Below, piece after piece: positions 53,861-62,161 of a DNA stretch of 64,000 nt. This stretch comes from Pseudomonas sp. LFM046 (lineage in GTDB: Bacteria > Pseudomonadota > Gammaproteobacteria > Pseudomonadales > Pseudomonadaceae). The position numbers and the translations under genes were made by a program. Location: the NCBI RefSeq assembly GCF_000949385.2, contig NZ_JYKO02000001.1, positions 2,194,620 to 2,258,619 on the forward strand, given 5' to 3'. How positions within the stretch are numbered: position 1 is the stretch's first letter; each line of letters opens with the position of its first letter. The notes under the pieces are model-generated. The model was not told the DNA's origin, ran no database searches, and worked only from the letters and a program-made list of their open reading frames with translations.

Positions 53861-54826
53861 ATGGGATACCTGAACACAGTCCTGGGCGCCGTGCTGGCTG
53901 CCCTGATGCCCCTGGCTTCCGTACAGGCCGCCACGTTGCAGCCGGTGGCGGCGCCCCCTGCGAGCAACGCCGCCCAGGCCACGCTGCTGGATGCCAGCCG
54001 GGCGATGGACCGGGTGGTGGCGGTGGGCGACCACGGCATGGTGCTGCTGTCGGACGACCAGGGGCGGAGCTTCCGCCAGGCGCGCGCCGTGCCGCTGTCC
54101 ACGTCACTCACCGGAGTGAGCTTCGCCGACGCCAGCCACGGTTGGGCGGTCGGCCAGTGGGGCGCGATCCTGGCCACCGCAGACGGCGGCGAAACCTGGG
54201 AAATGCAGCGTCTGTCCAGCGAGGAGGACCGGCCGCTGTTCGCCGTGCATTTCTTCGACGCGCGGCAGGGCGTCGCTGTCGGGCTCTGGTCCCTGGTACT
54301 GACCACCGAAGACGGTGGCAAGACCTGGAATGAGCAGACCTTGCAGGCCCCGCCAGGCTACAGCCGGGCCGACCTCAATCTGATGGGCTTGTTTGCCGAT
54401 GGTCACGGCAGCGTTTACGCCACCGCCGAGCGGGGCCAGTTGCTGCGCTCCGATGATCGCGGCAAGACCTGGCGTTACCTGGACACCAGCTACGAGGGCA
54501 CGCTGTGGAGTGGGGCGGTGCTGGCCGACGGCAGCCTGCTGGTGGGCGGCCAACGCGGCACCCTGCTGCACGGTTCGGCGGATGGTGCGTCCTGGCAGCG
54601 TGTCGCCCTTGAGAGCAAGAGCTCGATCACGTCGATCGCGGTGTCGGGCCAGCAGGTGGTCGCGGTCGGACTGGATGGCCTGATGGTGAGCAGCCAGGAC
54701 GGCGGTCGCACGTTCGAGGAGCAGCGCACCGCCGACGGTGTTTCGCTTACGGCTGCGCTCTTCACCGGGCGGGATGCTCCTCTGCTGTTTTCCCGGCGGG
54801 GCGTGGTCCCGCTGCTGGCGCCGTGA
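53861..54826 (+). CDS. YCF48-type beta-propeller protein, exported
   Basis: A 321-aa protein with RBS AGGAGAGAAG and a signal sequence (LGAVLAALMPLASVQA). Repeats of the form SFADASHGWAVGQWGAILAT, then TADGGETWE, mark YCF48/BNR-like propeller blades. Such proteins accompany DUF1329/DUF1302/MMPL genes and probably act as periplasmic assembly or binding partners. It is last gene of the operon, 10 bases after the transporter. Confidence 0.87.
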   Translation: MGYLNTVLGAVLAALMPLASVQAATLQPVAAPPASNAAQATLLDASRAMDRVVAVGDHGMVLLSDDQGRSFRQARAVPLSTSLTGVSFADASHGWAVGQWGAILATADGGETWEMQRLSSEEDRPLFAVHFFDARQGVAVGLWSLVLTTEDGGKTWNEQTLQAPPGYSRADLNLMGLFADGHGSVYATAERGQLLRSDDRGKTWRYLDTSYEGTLWSGAVLADGSLLVGGQRGTLLHGSADGASWQRVALESKSSITSIAVSGQQVVAVGLDGLMVSSQDGGRTFEEQRTADGVSLTAALFTGRDAPLLFSRRGVVPLLAP

Positions 54827-54897
54827 CGCCTCGGCGGGAGGACTGACGCATCGGCGTCACTCCGCCCGCTGGTACAGCGTTGTTGCTGCGACCTTTC

Positions 54898-54924
54898 AGG
54901 GGGTCGATTGACCCCTTCTTTTTC
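54898..54924 (+). terminator. Rho-independent terminator of the DUF1329 operon
   Basis: GGGGTC, loop GATT, GACCCC, then TTCTTTTTC. Confidence 0.75.
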
Positions 54925-54975
54925 TCCGTCAGACAGCGCGGCCAGGCCGTATTCAGACCGTTTGGATTAATTACA

Positions 54976-54993
54976 TAACAACTGTTGCGTAAA
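54976..54993. promoter_or_regulatory. Motif shared with the DUF1329 operon upstream region
   Basis: TAACAACTGTTGCGTAAA, 15 of 18 identical to 48059-48076; a weaker copy (14 of 18) is at 57400-57417 before the amine oxidase gene. It lies 57 bases before the peptide ORF of the next operon. Confidence 0.55.
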
Positions 54994-55049
54994 ATTGAGC
55001 ACGGCAGTAGAGTTCGACAAAACAACAAAAGAATCCCAGGAGGTTGTCC

Positions 55050-55166
55050 ATGAATGGCTCCAAGAGACGCGACCGCTCCAGTAGCGGCTGCGCGGGGACT
55101 GCCCAGTGCGGTGAGTTGATGGCCCGGTTGAGTGGCACAACCGCCACCGGCCGGATTCCGGGTTGA
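55050..55166 (+). CDS. Short ORF with strong RBS upstream of FAD oxidase gene, 38 aa
   Basis: ATG 55050 is preceded by AGGAGG with 6-base spacing, the best RBS in this region. The product MNGSKRRDRSSSGCAGTAQC is basic then Ser/Gly/Cys-rich and ends TATGRIPG. It is not membrane-like. It stops 14 bases before the oxidase start. It could be a regulatory leader peptide or a small functional peptide; I do not recognise it. Confidence 0.4.
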   Translation: MNGSKRRDRSSSGCAGTAQCGELMARLSGTTATGRIPG

Positions 55167-55180
55167 GAGGAGAGGCGTCC

Positions 55181-56548
55181 ATGTCTGCGACCAATCTCAG
55201 CGAAACTATCAAGGGCACCCCTGGAGCGGCTCGGTTTCGCCTCCTCGGTGGGTGGGTGGAGCGTCCGGACAATCTGCAGCCGGAACTGGAGGGTGATGTC
55301 AGCGCCGATGTGATCGTGATTGGTGCCGGTTTCGCCGGTCTGTCCACCGCACTGGAACTCAGATCCCTGGGGGCGGAAGTCATCGTCCTCGAGCAGGAGT
55401 TCGCCGGCTTTGGCGCCAGCGGCCGAAACGCGGGGTATCTCGCCGGCAGCATGGGTGTCGAGTTCGAGTTCTTCCTCAAGCGCATCGGCGTCGAGCAGGC
55501 GAAGAAGATCGTCTCCTTCTACGACCAGGGTGTTGCCTATGTCGAAAGAAGGCTCGGCGAACTCGCCATCGACTGTGACTACAACCCGAGCGGGGTCATC
55601 CGTGCGGCGGTGCATCCCTCCCAGGAGAAGAAGCTGCGGCACGACATGGCGCTGGGCGCGAAGCTGGGGTCCGTCACGCGCTTCCTGGATTCCGCAGAGA
55701 TGCGGGCGCGGGGCATTCCGCCGGCCTTCCTGTTCGGCTGCCTGCAGCATGGCGGCACGCTGGACCCCGGCAAGTACGTGATGGGGTTGCGGCGCGCGGC
55801 ACTCCAGGCCGGTATCAGGTTGTACGAGCAGACCGCCCTGCAGTCCTACAGCGAAGGCCCGACCATCACCTGCAAGACCGCGCGGGGCACGGCCAGCGCG
55901 CCGTTCATGGTGCTCGCCACCAATGCCTATACGCCGCAGCTCGGCCTGCTGCGGGACAAGGTGGCGCCGTTGCGGGTCTCCGCGATCGAAACCGAACCGC
56001 TGTCCAGGGCGCAACTGGCCTCCCTCGGCTGGTCGCGCCGAGAGGGCATCGTGACGCCGCACTGGACCATGGAAAGCCACCGGCTGACAGCGCGCGACAC
56101 GCTCCTGGTCACGACCAAGCAGCTGGGCTATGCCTATGGCTCGCGCACGCCGAACCAGCCGGACACGGCGGCCTATGGCGCATTGGTACAGGCCCTGGAC
56201 GACCGCTTCCCAAGCTTGCGGGGCATTGCCATCCGTGCGTGCTGGAGCGGCTACATCAGCCTGGCCTACGACGCCTTGCCAGTCGTGGGGGCAACCGGGG
56301 CCCAGCAGAACATCCTCTACACCGCCGGCTGCTCGGGGCACGGCGTCGGCACTCAGTCCCTCGTCGGCCACCTGCTGGCCGAGCGGATTGGCGGCATCGA
56401 ACACCCGCTGCTGGCGGCGTTGCGCCACAAGACGCCTTCCACGCTCCCCGAACCGCTGCAGTGGTGCGCCATCAAGGCTGCGCTGATGGGGGCGAACGGT
56501 CTGGACCGTTATGTGAACCGCAAGGTGCGTAGCGCCGCCATTGACTGA
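55181..56548 (+). CDS. FAD-dependent oxidoreductase (DAO family, PuuB-like)
   Basis: A 455-aa protein; ATG 55181 has RBS GAGAGGAGAGG. The FAD loop is VIVIGAGFAGLSTALELRSL; GFGASGRNAGYLAGSMG and the C-terminal YTAGCSGHGVGTQSLVG are DAO-family marks, as in gamma-glutamylputrescine or glycine/sarcosine-type oxidases. It lacks a signal sequence and is cytoplasmic. It is in an operon with an amine oxidase, cytochrome c and aldehyde dehydrogenase, so amine oxidation to aldehyde is the likely chemistry. Confidence 0.85.
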   Translation: MSATNLSETIKGTPGAARFRLLGGWVERPDNLQPELEGDVSADVIVIGAGFAGLSTALELRSLGAEVIVLEQEFAGFGASGRNAGYLAGSMGVEFEFFLKRIGVEQAKKIVSFYDQGVAYVERRLGELAIDCDYNPSGVIRAAVHPSQEKKLRHDMALGAKLGSVTRFLDSAEMRARGIPPAFLFGCLQHGGTLDPGKYVMGLRRAALQAGIRLYEQTALQSYSEGPTITCKTARGTASAPFMVLATNAYTPQLGLLRDKVAPLRVSAIETEPLSRAQLASLGWSRREGIVTPHWTMESHRLTARDTLLVTTKQLGYAYGSRTPNQPDTAAYGALVQALDDRFPSLRGIAIRACWSGYISLAYDALPVVGATGAQQNILYTAGCSGHGVGTQSLVGHLLAERIGGIEHPLLAALRHKTPSTLPEPLQWCAIKAALMGANGLDRYVNRKVRSAAID

Positions 56549-56622
56549 CCGCTAACGCCGACGGTCACCGCCGTGGCCATGGCCTCGGCTTCGACCCTCT
56601 GCTTCCAATCCCTGGAGAACCT

Positions 56623-57339
56623 ATGAATACCTGCTCGAACGAAGCCGTACGCGTAACGGCCTGGGCCGCGATCCTCGGCGGCATCTTCGCCTACCTGAAC
56701 GTGGGCTTCATGCTCATGGTGACCCACGGCGACATGGCGGTGACGCTGCAAGGGGCGTCGATGCTGACCTTGCCCGCCGAATCGAGGGAGTATTTCCGGC
56801 TGTCGATGTTTGCCGATGTCCTGGGTTTCTACCTGCCAGTGCTGGCGATCGGTGGCTACCTCTGGAGCCGCTTTCGCAATGAAGCGGGCGCCCTGGGTGA
56901 TATGGCCGCGCTGGCCATCACCACCTATGTCGTGCTGGGGGTGGTCGGTGCGGGGCTGCAACTGTCCGTGCTGAATCCGCTCGCGGCACTCCACGCGGCA
57001 GGCGGGGAGGCCGCGAAGGCCGCCGCCGAGACCGCCTGGACGACCATTGCGGTCGGTAGCCAGCGCGGCCTGTGGTGGTGCGAAGGCCCCGTCGTCCTGT
57101 TCTGGGGCCTGGTGGTCGGTGGCCACCTGAAGAACGCGGGCTGGGGCGCATCGATCCTGGTGCCGCTGAAGCTCGTCGGCTGGTGCTTCGGGCTCTACTT
57201 CATCGCTGGGTTCTTCCAGGAGCTGGAGGCGTTCACTGCCGCCCTGCTGGTTGTCGTCGTGCTGATCTTCCCCCTGTGGATGGTCATGTTCGGCGTGCAA
57301 TTGCGGCGCAGGTTGGCCCTCAGCCCGCTCGGCGCCTGA
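56623..57339 (+). CDS. Membrane protein of unknown function
   Basis: A 238-aa protein with RBS GGAGAAC and about six hydrophobic segments (AAILGGIFAYLNVGFMLMV, VLGFYLPVLAIGGYLW, AALAITTYVVLGVVGAGLQL, VVLFWGLVVGGHL, VGWCFGLYFIAGFF, ALLVVVVLIFPLWMVMFG). The family is not recognised. It lies between two flavin oxidase genes on one strand. It could be a substrate transporter or a redox-partner membrane subunit. Confidence 0.7.
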   Translation: MNTCSNEAVRVTAWAAILGGIFAYLNVGFMLMVTHGDMAVTLQGASMLTLPAESREYFRLSMFADVLGFYLPVLAIGGYLWSRFRNEAGALGDMAALAITTYVVLGVVGAGLQLSVLNPLAALHAAGGEAAKAAAETAWTTIAVGSQRGLWWCEGPVVLFWGLVVGGHLKNAGWGASILVPLKLVGWCFGLYFIAGFFQELEAFTAALLVVVVLIFPLWMVMFGVQLRRRLALSPLGA

Positions 57340-57426
57340 GCCAGCCCTGCTGCTGTTTTCCCGATACCGCACCGCCGTCCACCGGTGAGTGACGAATACA
57401 AACAACAATTGCGTGAGGCTCCCTGT

Positions 57427-58920
57427 ATGGCTGACAAGCCCACCTCAACTTCAACGTTCGAACTGAATCGGCGGCTTCTGCTGAAGCTTGCCGGCGCCTC
57501 GGCGGCCGTGGGCGGCCTCGGCCTGCGCGTGGGACTGGCGAGTGCCAGCGAAAGCCCGGAAACCGTCCGTGGTCAGGAGGATGGCATCCTCGACATCGCC
57601 ATCATCGGTGCCGGGATCGCCGGGCTGACGGCGGCCCGCGATCTGCAACAGGCGGGCTGCGACTCCTTCGTGGTGCTGGAGGCGCGGGACCGGGTGGGGG
57701 GCAGGACGCTCAACCATGACCTGGGCTCGGGCTACATCTCCGAAGTGGGCGGCCAGTGGATCGGTCCGGGCCAGACAGCCGTGGCGGATCTCGCCCGCGA
57801 GTTGGAGGTGGGGACCTTCCCGACCTACTGCGAGGGCAAGACCGTGATCCTGGGCGGTGAGAAAGGGCGCCTGGCAATCGACCTGAAAGGCACCTTCGGC
57901 ACTGACGAAAGCGTCGCCGCCAAGCTCAGCGAGCTGTCCCGCGATGTGCCCTCCGGCGCGCCCTGGAAATCCCCGAGGGCCGCCGAGCTGGACAAGCTCT
58001 CGGCAGGCGACTGGCTGGCGCAGCAGAACATCAAGCCCGAGGACCGTTCGGGCTGGGATACCAGTTTCACGCTCACTTGCGGCGTGCCGCCGGCCAAGAT
58101 GGGGCTTCTGCATTTCCTGTCGATGGTCAATTCGGCGAGCTGCGACTACATGAAGCTCGACTCGATCAAGGACAGTGCCCAGGGCACCCGCCTGGTAGGC
58201 GGTTCGCAGATCCTCTGCACCAGGATGGCCGCGCAGCTCGGCGACAAGGTGCGCCTGTCTTGCCCGGTCCGCGAGATTTCCGGCTGGGACCGCGACGTGG
58301 TCACGCTGCACACGGACCAGGGGGAAATCCGCGCCCGCCGCGTGATCGTGGCCATCCACCCGGCCCTGTGCAACCAGGTCCGTTTCGACCCGCCGCTGCC
58401 CGAGGGCCGCGCGGCCCTGCAGCAAGCCTGGCCGGCCCACAGTCCGGCCCGCAAGACGGCGATGGTCTACAAGCGGCCGTTCTGGCGCGAACAGGGTTTG
58501 AACGGACACACCATCCAGGTCAAGGGGCCTGTGCTCTGGGCCTGGGACAACTCGCCTCCGGGTGGGGAAATCGGCGTCATCAACGCCTTCATCGTCAACG
58601 CCCAGGTGCCCTCCGACCACCAGGCCGCGCAGCGCGTCCTGACGGAAATCTACGCGCGATCCCTGGGCGAGGAGGCATTGAGCCCCGTTGCCTATTACGA
58701 CCACGACTGGGGGCTGGCCGATCCCTGGAGCATTACCTGCGTCTCCGCGATCCCGCCGGGTTTCTGGACCACCCATGGCGAGTCCCTGCGACCGCCCTGC
58801 GGCAACCTCTTCTGGTCGGGAACTGAGACCGCCGAGATCTGGGCGGGCTATATGGACGGCGCCGTGCGCTCGGGTCACCAGAGCGCGCTGCATGCGCTCA
58901 GTTCCTTGCGTCGGGCATAG
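57427..58920 (+). CDS. Tat-exported flavin monoamine oxidase
   Basis: A 497-aa protein; ATG 57427 is preferred over GTG 57385. A Tat-like leader, NRRLLLKLAGASAAVGG, precedes the FAD loop IAIIGAGIAGLTAARDLQ and the RVGGRTLNHDL segment. The C-terminal FWSGTETAEIWAGYMDGAVR is the conserved flavin amine oxidase end. It should oxidise a primary amine to an aldehyde in the periplasm. The cytochrome c gene 9 bases downstream may be the electron acceptor instead of oxygen. Confidence 0.9.
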   Translation: MADKPTSTSTFELNRRLLLKLAGASAAVGGLGLRVGLASASESPETVRGQEDGILDIAIIGAGIAGLTAARDLQQAGCDSFVVLEARDRVGGRTLNHDLGSGYISEVGGQWIGPGQTAVADLARELEVGTFPTYCEGKTVILGGEKGRLAIDLKGTFGTDESVAAKLSELSRDVPSGAPWKSPRAAELDKLSAGDWLAQQNIKPEDRSGWDTSFTLTCGVPPAKMGLLHFLSMVNSASCDYMKLDSIKDSAQGTRLVGGSQILCTRMAAQLGDKVRLSCPVREISGWDRDVVTLHTDQGEIRARRVIVAIHPALCNQVRFDPPLPEGRAALQQAWPAHSPARKTAMVYKRPFWREQGLNGHTIQVKGPVLWAWDNSPPGGEIGVINAFIVNAQVPSDHQAAQRVLTEIYARSLGEEALSPVAYYDHDWGLADPWSITCVSAIPPGFWTTHGESLRPPCGNLFWSGTETAEIWAGYMDGAVRSGHQSALHALSSLRRA

Positions 58921-58929
58921 GGGGCGGCA

Positions 58930-59583
58930 ATGAAGAAGAAACTACTGCTGGGCACTGGCGTTCTGCTCGCCATTCTGGCGGCGCTGTTCGGGCGCGACCT
59001 CGTCGGCCTCTACTACCTGCAGGACCATATCGAAACCTTCACCAAGGCCTATGAGGCCGAAGGCCCCTGGCCGCAGGTGGCCGATGCCTGCACGGTCTGC
59101 CACGGCGCCAAGGGCAGCTCGCAGCACCAGCGTTATCCGAGCCTGGCGGGGCAGCCTGAAGCCTACCTGACGGCGCAGCTCCACAGCTTCGCCCATGGGC
59201 AGCGGACCTACCCGAACATGGGACCGTTGGCAAAGAGCCTGAGCGAAGACGAGATCAAGCGTCTGGCGGACTACTTTGCCCGGCAGCCGGCCAGCGAGAA
59301 CCACGGGTTCCAGCCCGATCCCGCCTTGCGGGCGAAAGGCGAGAAGCTGGTGGCAGCCGGGGGATGCACGGCCTGTCATGGCGCGGCCCTGATGGGGCAA
59401 GCGCAGTTCCCGCGCCTGGCCGGGCAGGGGGCTGACTACCTCCAGGCGCAGCTGGACGCCTTTGCCGAGGGCCGGCGAGTCGACCCCACCGGTGCGATGA
59501 AAGCGGTTACCGGGACCCTGTCCCCGGACGATCGCAAGGCGCTCTCCCACTACCTCGCGGCACTCGCCCCGGCGGCGAAGTGA
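58930..59583 (+). CDS. Membrane-anchored dihaem cytochrome c
   Basis: A 217-aa protein with N-terminal anchor KLLLGTGVLLAILAALFG and two haem sites: CTVCHG and CTACHG. Each is followed by a PxLAGQ segment and a helix (AEAYLTAQLHSFAHGQR-like; GADYLQAQLDAFAEGRR), so it is a cytochrome c4-type protein. It is located directly after the flavin amine oxidase and likely accepts its electrons. Confidence 0.88.
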   Translation: MKKKLLLGTGVLLAILAALFGRDLVGLYYLQDHIETFTKAYEAEGPWPQVADACTVCHGAKGSSQHQRYPSLAGQPEAYLTAQLHSFAHGQRTYPNMGPLAKSLSEDEIKRLADYFARQPASENHGFQPDPALRAKGEKLVAAGGCTACHGAALMGQAQFPRLAGQGADYLQAQLDAFAEGRRVDPTGAMKAVTGTLSPDDRKALSHYLAALAPAAK

Positions 59584-59619
59584 AACCTCGGAATTCATTA
59601 CCTGAAAGAGACTTTTGCT

Positions 59620-60270
59620 ATGGAACTCAGAGATGTTCTTGCGTTGCTGACGTGCGCCCTGCTGGTGATCTCGGGAGCGACTTACGGGATCAAGTTTCTT
59701 CGCAGGCGCAACTTCCTGCTGGGCCTCGAGTGCCTGATCGTGGCGTTCTCCGCAACCAATTTCCTGATCTATCTCCTGACGGAGTCCGAGATTTCCTACA
59801 GCATCTCGTTCTTTTGCGATGCGTTTTCCCGGGGCTTCGGTATTCCCATCGTCGCGGTCCTCGGCCTGATGGCCGTCACCCATGACTTCAAGCCATCGGC
59901 GTTCAAGGACGCTGCCATCTTCGCGGTCACCTTTGCGGGAACCTTCGTCCTGATCAAGGCCGACTTCATGGTCAAGCCGCTGCCTTACTTCTACGTGATC
60001 ATGTGGACGGCCTACTCGGTATACCTCGCCTATTTCATCTGCAAACTGGCGAGCATGGGCGAGAAGCTGCACGCGCTGGGGCTGACCGTGGCAGCGGTGT
60101 TCGGGCTGGCGGTTGCCTGCATCTACGACTTTTTCCCGATTCCCGGTGACGATACGAAGATGGTGTTCCTGACGCTCGCGCTGTCCACCTGGGCCTTCAT
60201 GATGATGCAGATGTACTACTCCTACCTCGCGTTCGAACGCGCGAAGGCGCAAGCCGTTCGCGCGCGCTGA
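59620..60270 (+). CDS. Membrane protein of unknown function, seven-helix type
   Basis: A 216-aa protein, RBS AAAGAGAC, with seven hydrophobic segments (for example LALLTCALLVISGATYG, GIPIVAVLGLMAVTHDF, AIFAVTFAGTFVLIKADF, TVAAVFGLAVACIYDFFPI). No family was recognised. Its position between the cytochrome and the aldehyde dehydrogenase suggests a role in transport of the amine or in electron transfer. Confidence 0.65.
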   Translation: MELRDVLALLTCALLVISGATYGIKFLRRRNFLLGLECLIVAFSATNFLIYLLTESEISYSISFFCDAFSRGFGIPIVAVLGLMAVTHDFKPSAFKDAAIFAVTFAGTFVLIKADFMVKPLPYFYVIMWTAYSVYLAYFICKLASMGEKLHALGLTVAAVFGLAVACIYDFFPIPGDDTKMVFLTLALSTWAFMMMQMYYSYLAFERAKAQAVRAR

Positions 60271-60301
60271 CGCCCTGGTCCGAAGCCCCGGAGATTTTCC
60301 C

Positions 60302-61726
60302 ATGTCGATCGAACAAGTCGGGCCGGCCGTCGAACAGATGCGCCAGGTCTTCACCCGTCAACGTGCGGCCTTCGCCCGTGAACGTTATCCGTCGTATCAG
60401 GATCGCCGCGCCAACCTGCAGGCCCTCAAGGCGCTGGTGCTGGACAACGCCGATGAGATCGCCGCGGCCATTGCCGCCGACTTCGGCCACCGCTCCGTGC
60501 ATGAGAGCAAGCTGCTGGACATCTTTGGCCTGGTCAGCGAAATCAACCATGCGCTCAAGTGCCTGAAGCGCTGGATGAAGCCGCAACGGCGCGGCGTCGG
60601 GATCTGGTTCCAGCCCGGACGTGCCGCGCTGCTCGCGCAGCCGCTCGGGGTGATCGGTATTGCCGCGCCCTGGAACTATCCGCTGTACCTGACCCTGGGG
60701 CCTCTTTGCGGAGCCCTGGCCGCCGGCAACCGCGCCATGATCAAGATCGCCAGCGACTCCAGCCGCTATGGGGCGCTGCTCGCACGCCTGCTCGGCCAGC
60801 GCTTCAGCGAAGACTTGGTCGCGGTGATCCAGCCGGGTCCCGGCATCAATGGCCAGTTCTCCCGCCTGCCGTTCGATCACCTGATCTTCACCGGGTCTCC
60901 GGAAGTTGGCCGGCAGATCATGCGCAATTGCAGCGAGAACCTTACGCCGGTGACCCTGGAGCTGGGTGGCAAGTCGCCGACTCTTGTGGCGCCGGGCTAC
61001 TCGTTGCAGCGCGCCGCCGAGACCATTCTCTGGGGCAAGTGCCTGAACTCCGGGCAGACCTGCGTGGCACCGGACTACCTGTTCTTGCCGGAAGGCAGCG
61101 AGGCCGGCTTCATCGAGCACGCCAAGGCGGCCGTCGCCCGCTACTACCCGAAGCCGCTGGGGGCCAATCCGGACTACAGCTGCATGATCAACGCCCGTCA
61201 GCTGACGCGGGTCGAGGCCCTGCTGGCCGATGCCCGCGAGAAGGGCGCGCGGGTCGTGGCGCTGGCCGATGCCGAGGAGGCGCGCCGTGCCGGCAAGCTG
61301 GCCCCGCACCTGGTGTTCAACGTGCGCGACGACATGAAGATCATGCAGGAGGAGATCTTCGGCCCCTTGCTGCCGGTGCTCAGCTACCGTCAGCTCGACG
61401 AGGCTGTGGACTACATCAATGCCCATGAGCGGCCGTTGGCGCTGTACCTCTTCGATGAGGATTCGGGGCGCGTCCAGCAGGTGCTGAGGCAGACGCTTTC
61501 CGGCGGTGTGTCGGTCAACAGCGTGATGCTGCATGTGCTGCAAGAGAACTTGCCGTTCGGTGGGGTAGGCAATTCGGGCCTGGGGCATTACCACGCCGAA
61601 GAGGGCTTCCAGACCTTCAGCAAGATGCGGCCGATCTTCTACCAGGCCCGCTTCAATGGCAGCTTCCTGCTCAAGCCGCCCTACGGCCGGTTGACCCAGG
61701 GCCTGCTGAGTCTGCTGCTGCGCTGA
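60302..61726 (+). CDS. Aldehyde dehydrogenase, coniferyl-aldehyde-dehydrogenase type
   Basis: A 474-aa NAD(P)-dependent enzyme. The catalytic Cys is in CLNSGQTCVAPDYLFLP; the Glu is in TPVTLELGGKSPTLVAP; the cofactor site is LIFTGSPEVGRQIM. The start MSIEQVGPAVEQMRQVFTRQ and the C-terminus are like CalB. It oxidises the aldehyde presumably made by the two upstream flavin oxidases. It is last gene of the operon and a terminator follows. Confidence 0.9.
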   Translation: MSIEQVGPAVEQMRQVFTRQRAAFARERYPSYQDRRANLQALKALVLDNADEIAAAIAADFGHRSVHESKLLDIFGLVSEINHALKCLKRWMKPQRRGVGIWFQPGRAALLAQPLGVIGIAAPWNYPLYLTLGPLCGALAAGNRAMIKIASDSSRYGALLARLLGQRFSEDLVAVIQPGPGINGQFSRLPFDHLIFTGSPEVGRQIMRNCSENLTPVTLELGGKSPTLVAPGYSLQRAAETILWGKCLNSGQTCVAPDYLFLPEGSEAGFIEHAKAAVARYYPKPLGANPDYSCMINARQLTRVEALLADAREKGARVVALADAEEARRAGKLAPHLVFNVRDDMKIMQEEIFGPLLPVLSYRQLDEAVDYINAHERPLALYLFDEDSGRVQQVLRQTLSGGVSVNSVMLHVLQENLPFGGVGNSGLGHYHAEEGFQTFSKMRPIFYQARFNGSFLLKPPYGRLTQGLLSLLLR

Positions 61727-61758
61727 TTCTCCGCCTGTATCCGCTGACGACGTGTTTG

Positions 61759-61783
61759 GCGCCCTTCGGGGCGTCTTTTTTTT
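61759..61783 (+). terminator. Rho-independent terminator of the amine oxidase operon
   Basis: GCGCCC, loop TTC, GGGGCGT, then TCTTTTTTTT. Confidence 0.85.
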
Positions 61784-61942
61784 GAGGCTGAGCAACGTGT
61801 GCTCAGGGAGGGGGGACGTTGCTCGTAGGGTGCGCCGCGCGCACCAGCGGTTTTTGGGCCGCGACGGCCCCGCATCTGACACCGAATCGGTGTGCGTGGC
61901 GCATCTGGGATGGTGTCTGCCAGACCGTAGGATGGGTTGAGG

Positions 61943-62027
61943 TACGTAGGATGGGTAGAGCTTGCGAAACCCATCGAATCCCGGGCACGCCAGCATGGGT
62001 TTCGCTCCGCTCTACCCATCCTACGTA
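61943..62027. repeat. Dispersed GTAGGATGGG hairpin repeat
   Basis: TACGTAGGATGGGTAGAG at the left and CTCTACCCATCCTACGTA at the right, with inner arms GCGAAACCCAT/ATGGGTTTCG, form a stem of about 30 bases. It is a typical intergenic hairpin repeat in pseudomonads. A partial extra copy precedes it at 61927. Confidence 0.7.
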
Positions 62028-62066
62028 ACTTCACCGTTCCACCAGCGGAGCTGGGATCGGCCTCGA

Positions 62067-62096
62067 TGGTGGACATGAAGAGCGATGTCCACCCTA
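62067..62096. repeat. Dispersed GGTGGACAT hairpin repeat
   Basis: GGTGGACATGAAGAGCGATG followed by TCCACCCTAC is the reverse orientation of the element at 35764-35793. A further hairpin, GAACATCCACG...GCGTGGATGTTC at 62126-62154, lies just downstream of the GMC gene stop and may act as its terminator. Confidence 0.6.
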
Positions 62097-62161
62097 CGGT
62101 GGGATGTGTCGCGATCCAATGTGGAACATCCACGTTCCGAGAGCGTGGATGTTCACTCGCC

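Noticed and set aside
52249..54321. 690-codon minus-strand open frame across the MMPL and YCF48 genes
   Set aside because: Spans two unrelated real genes and their junction; His/Gln/Arg-rich composition of an antisense frame.
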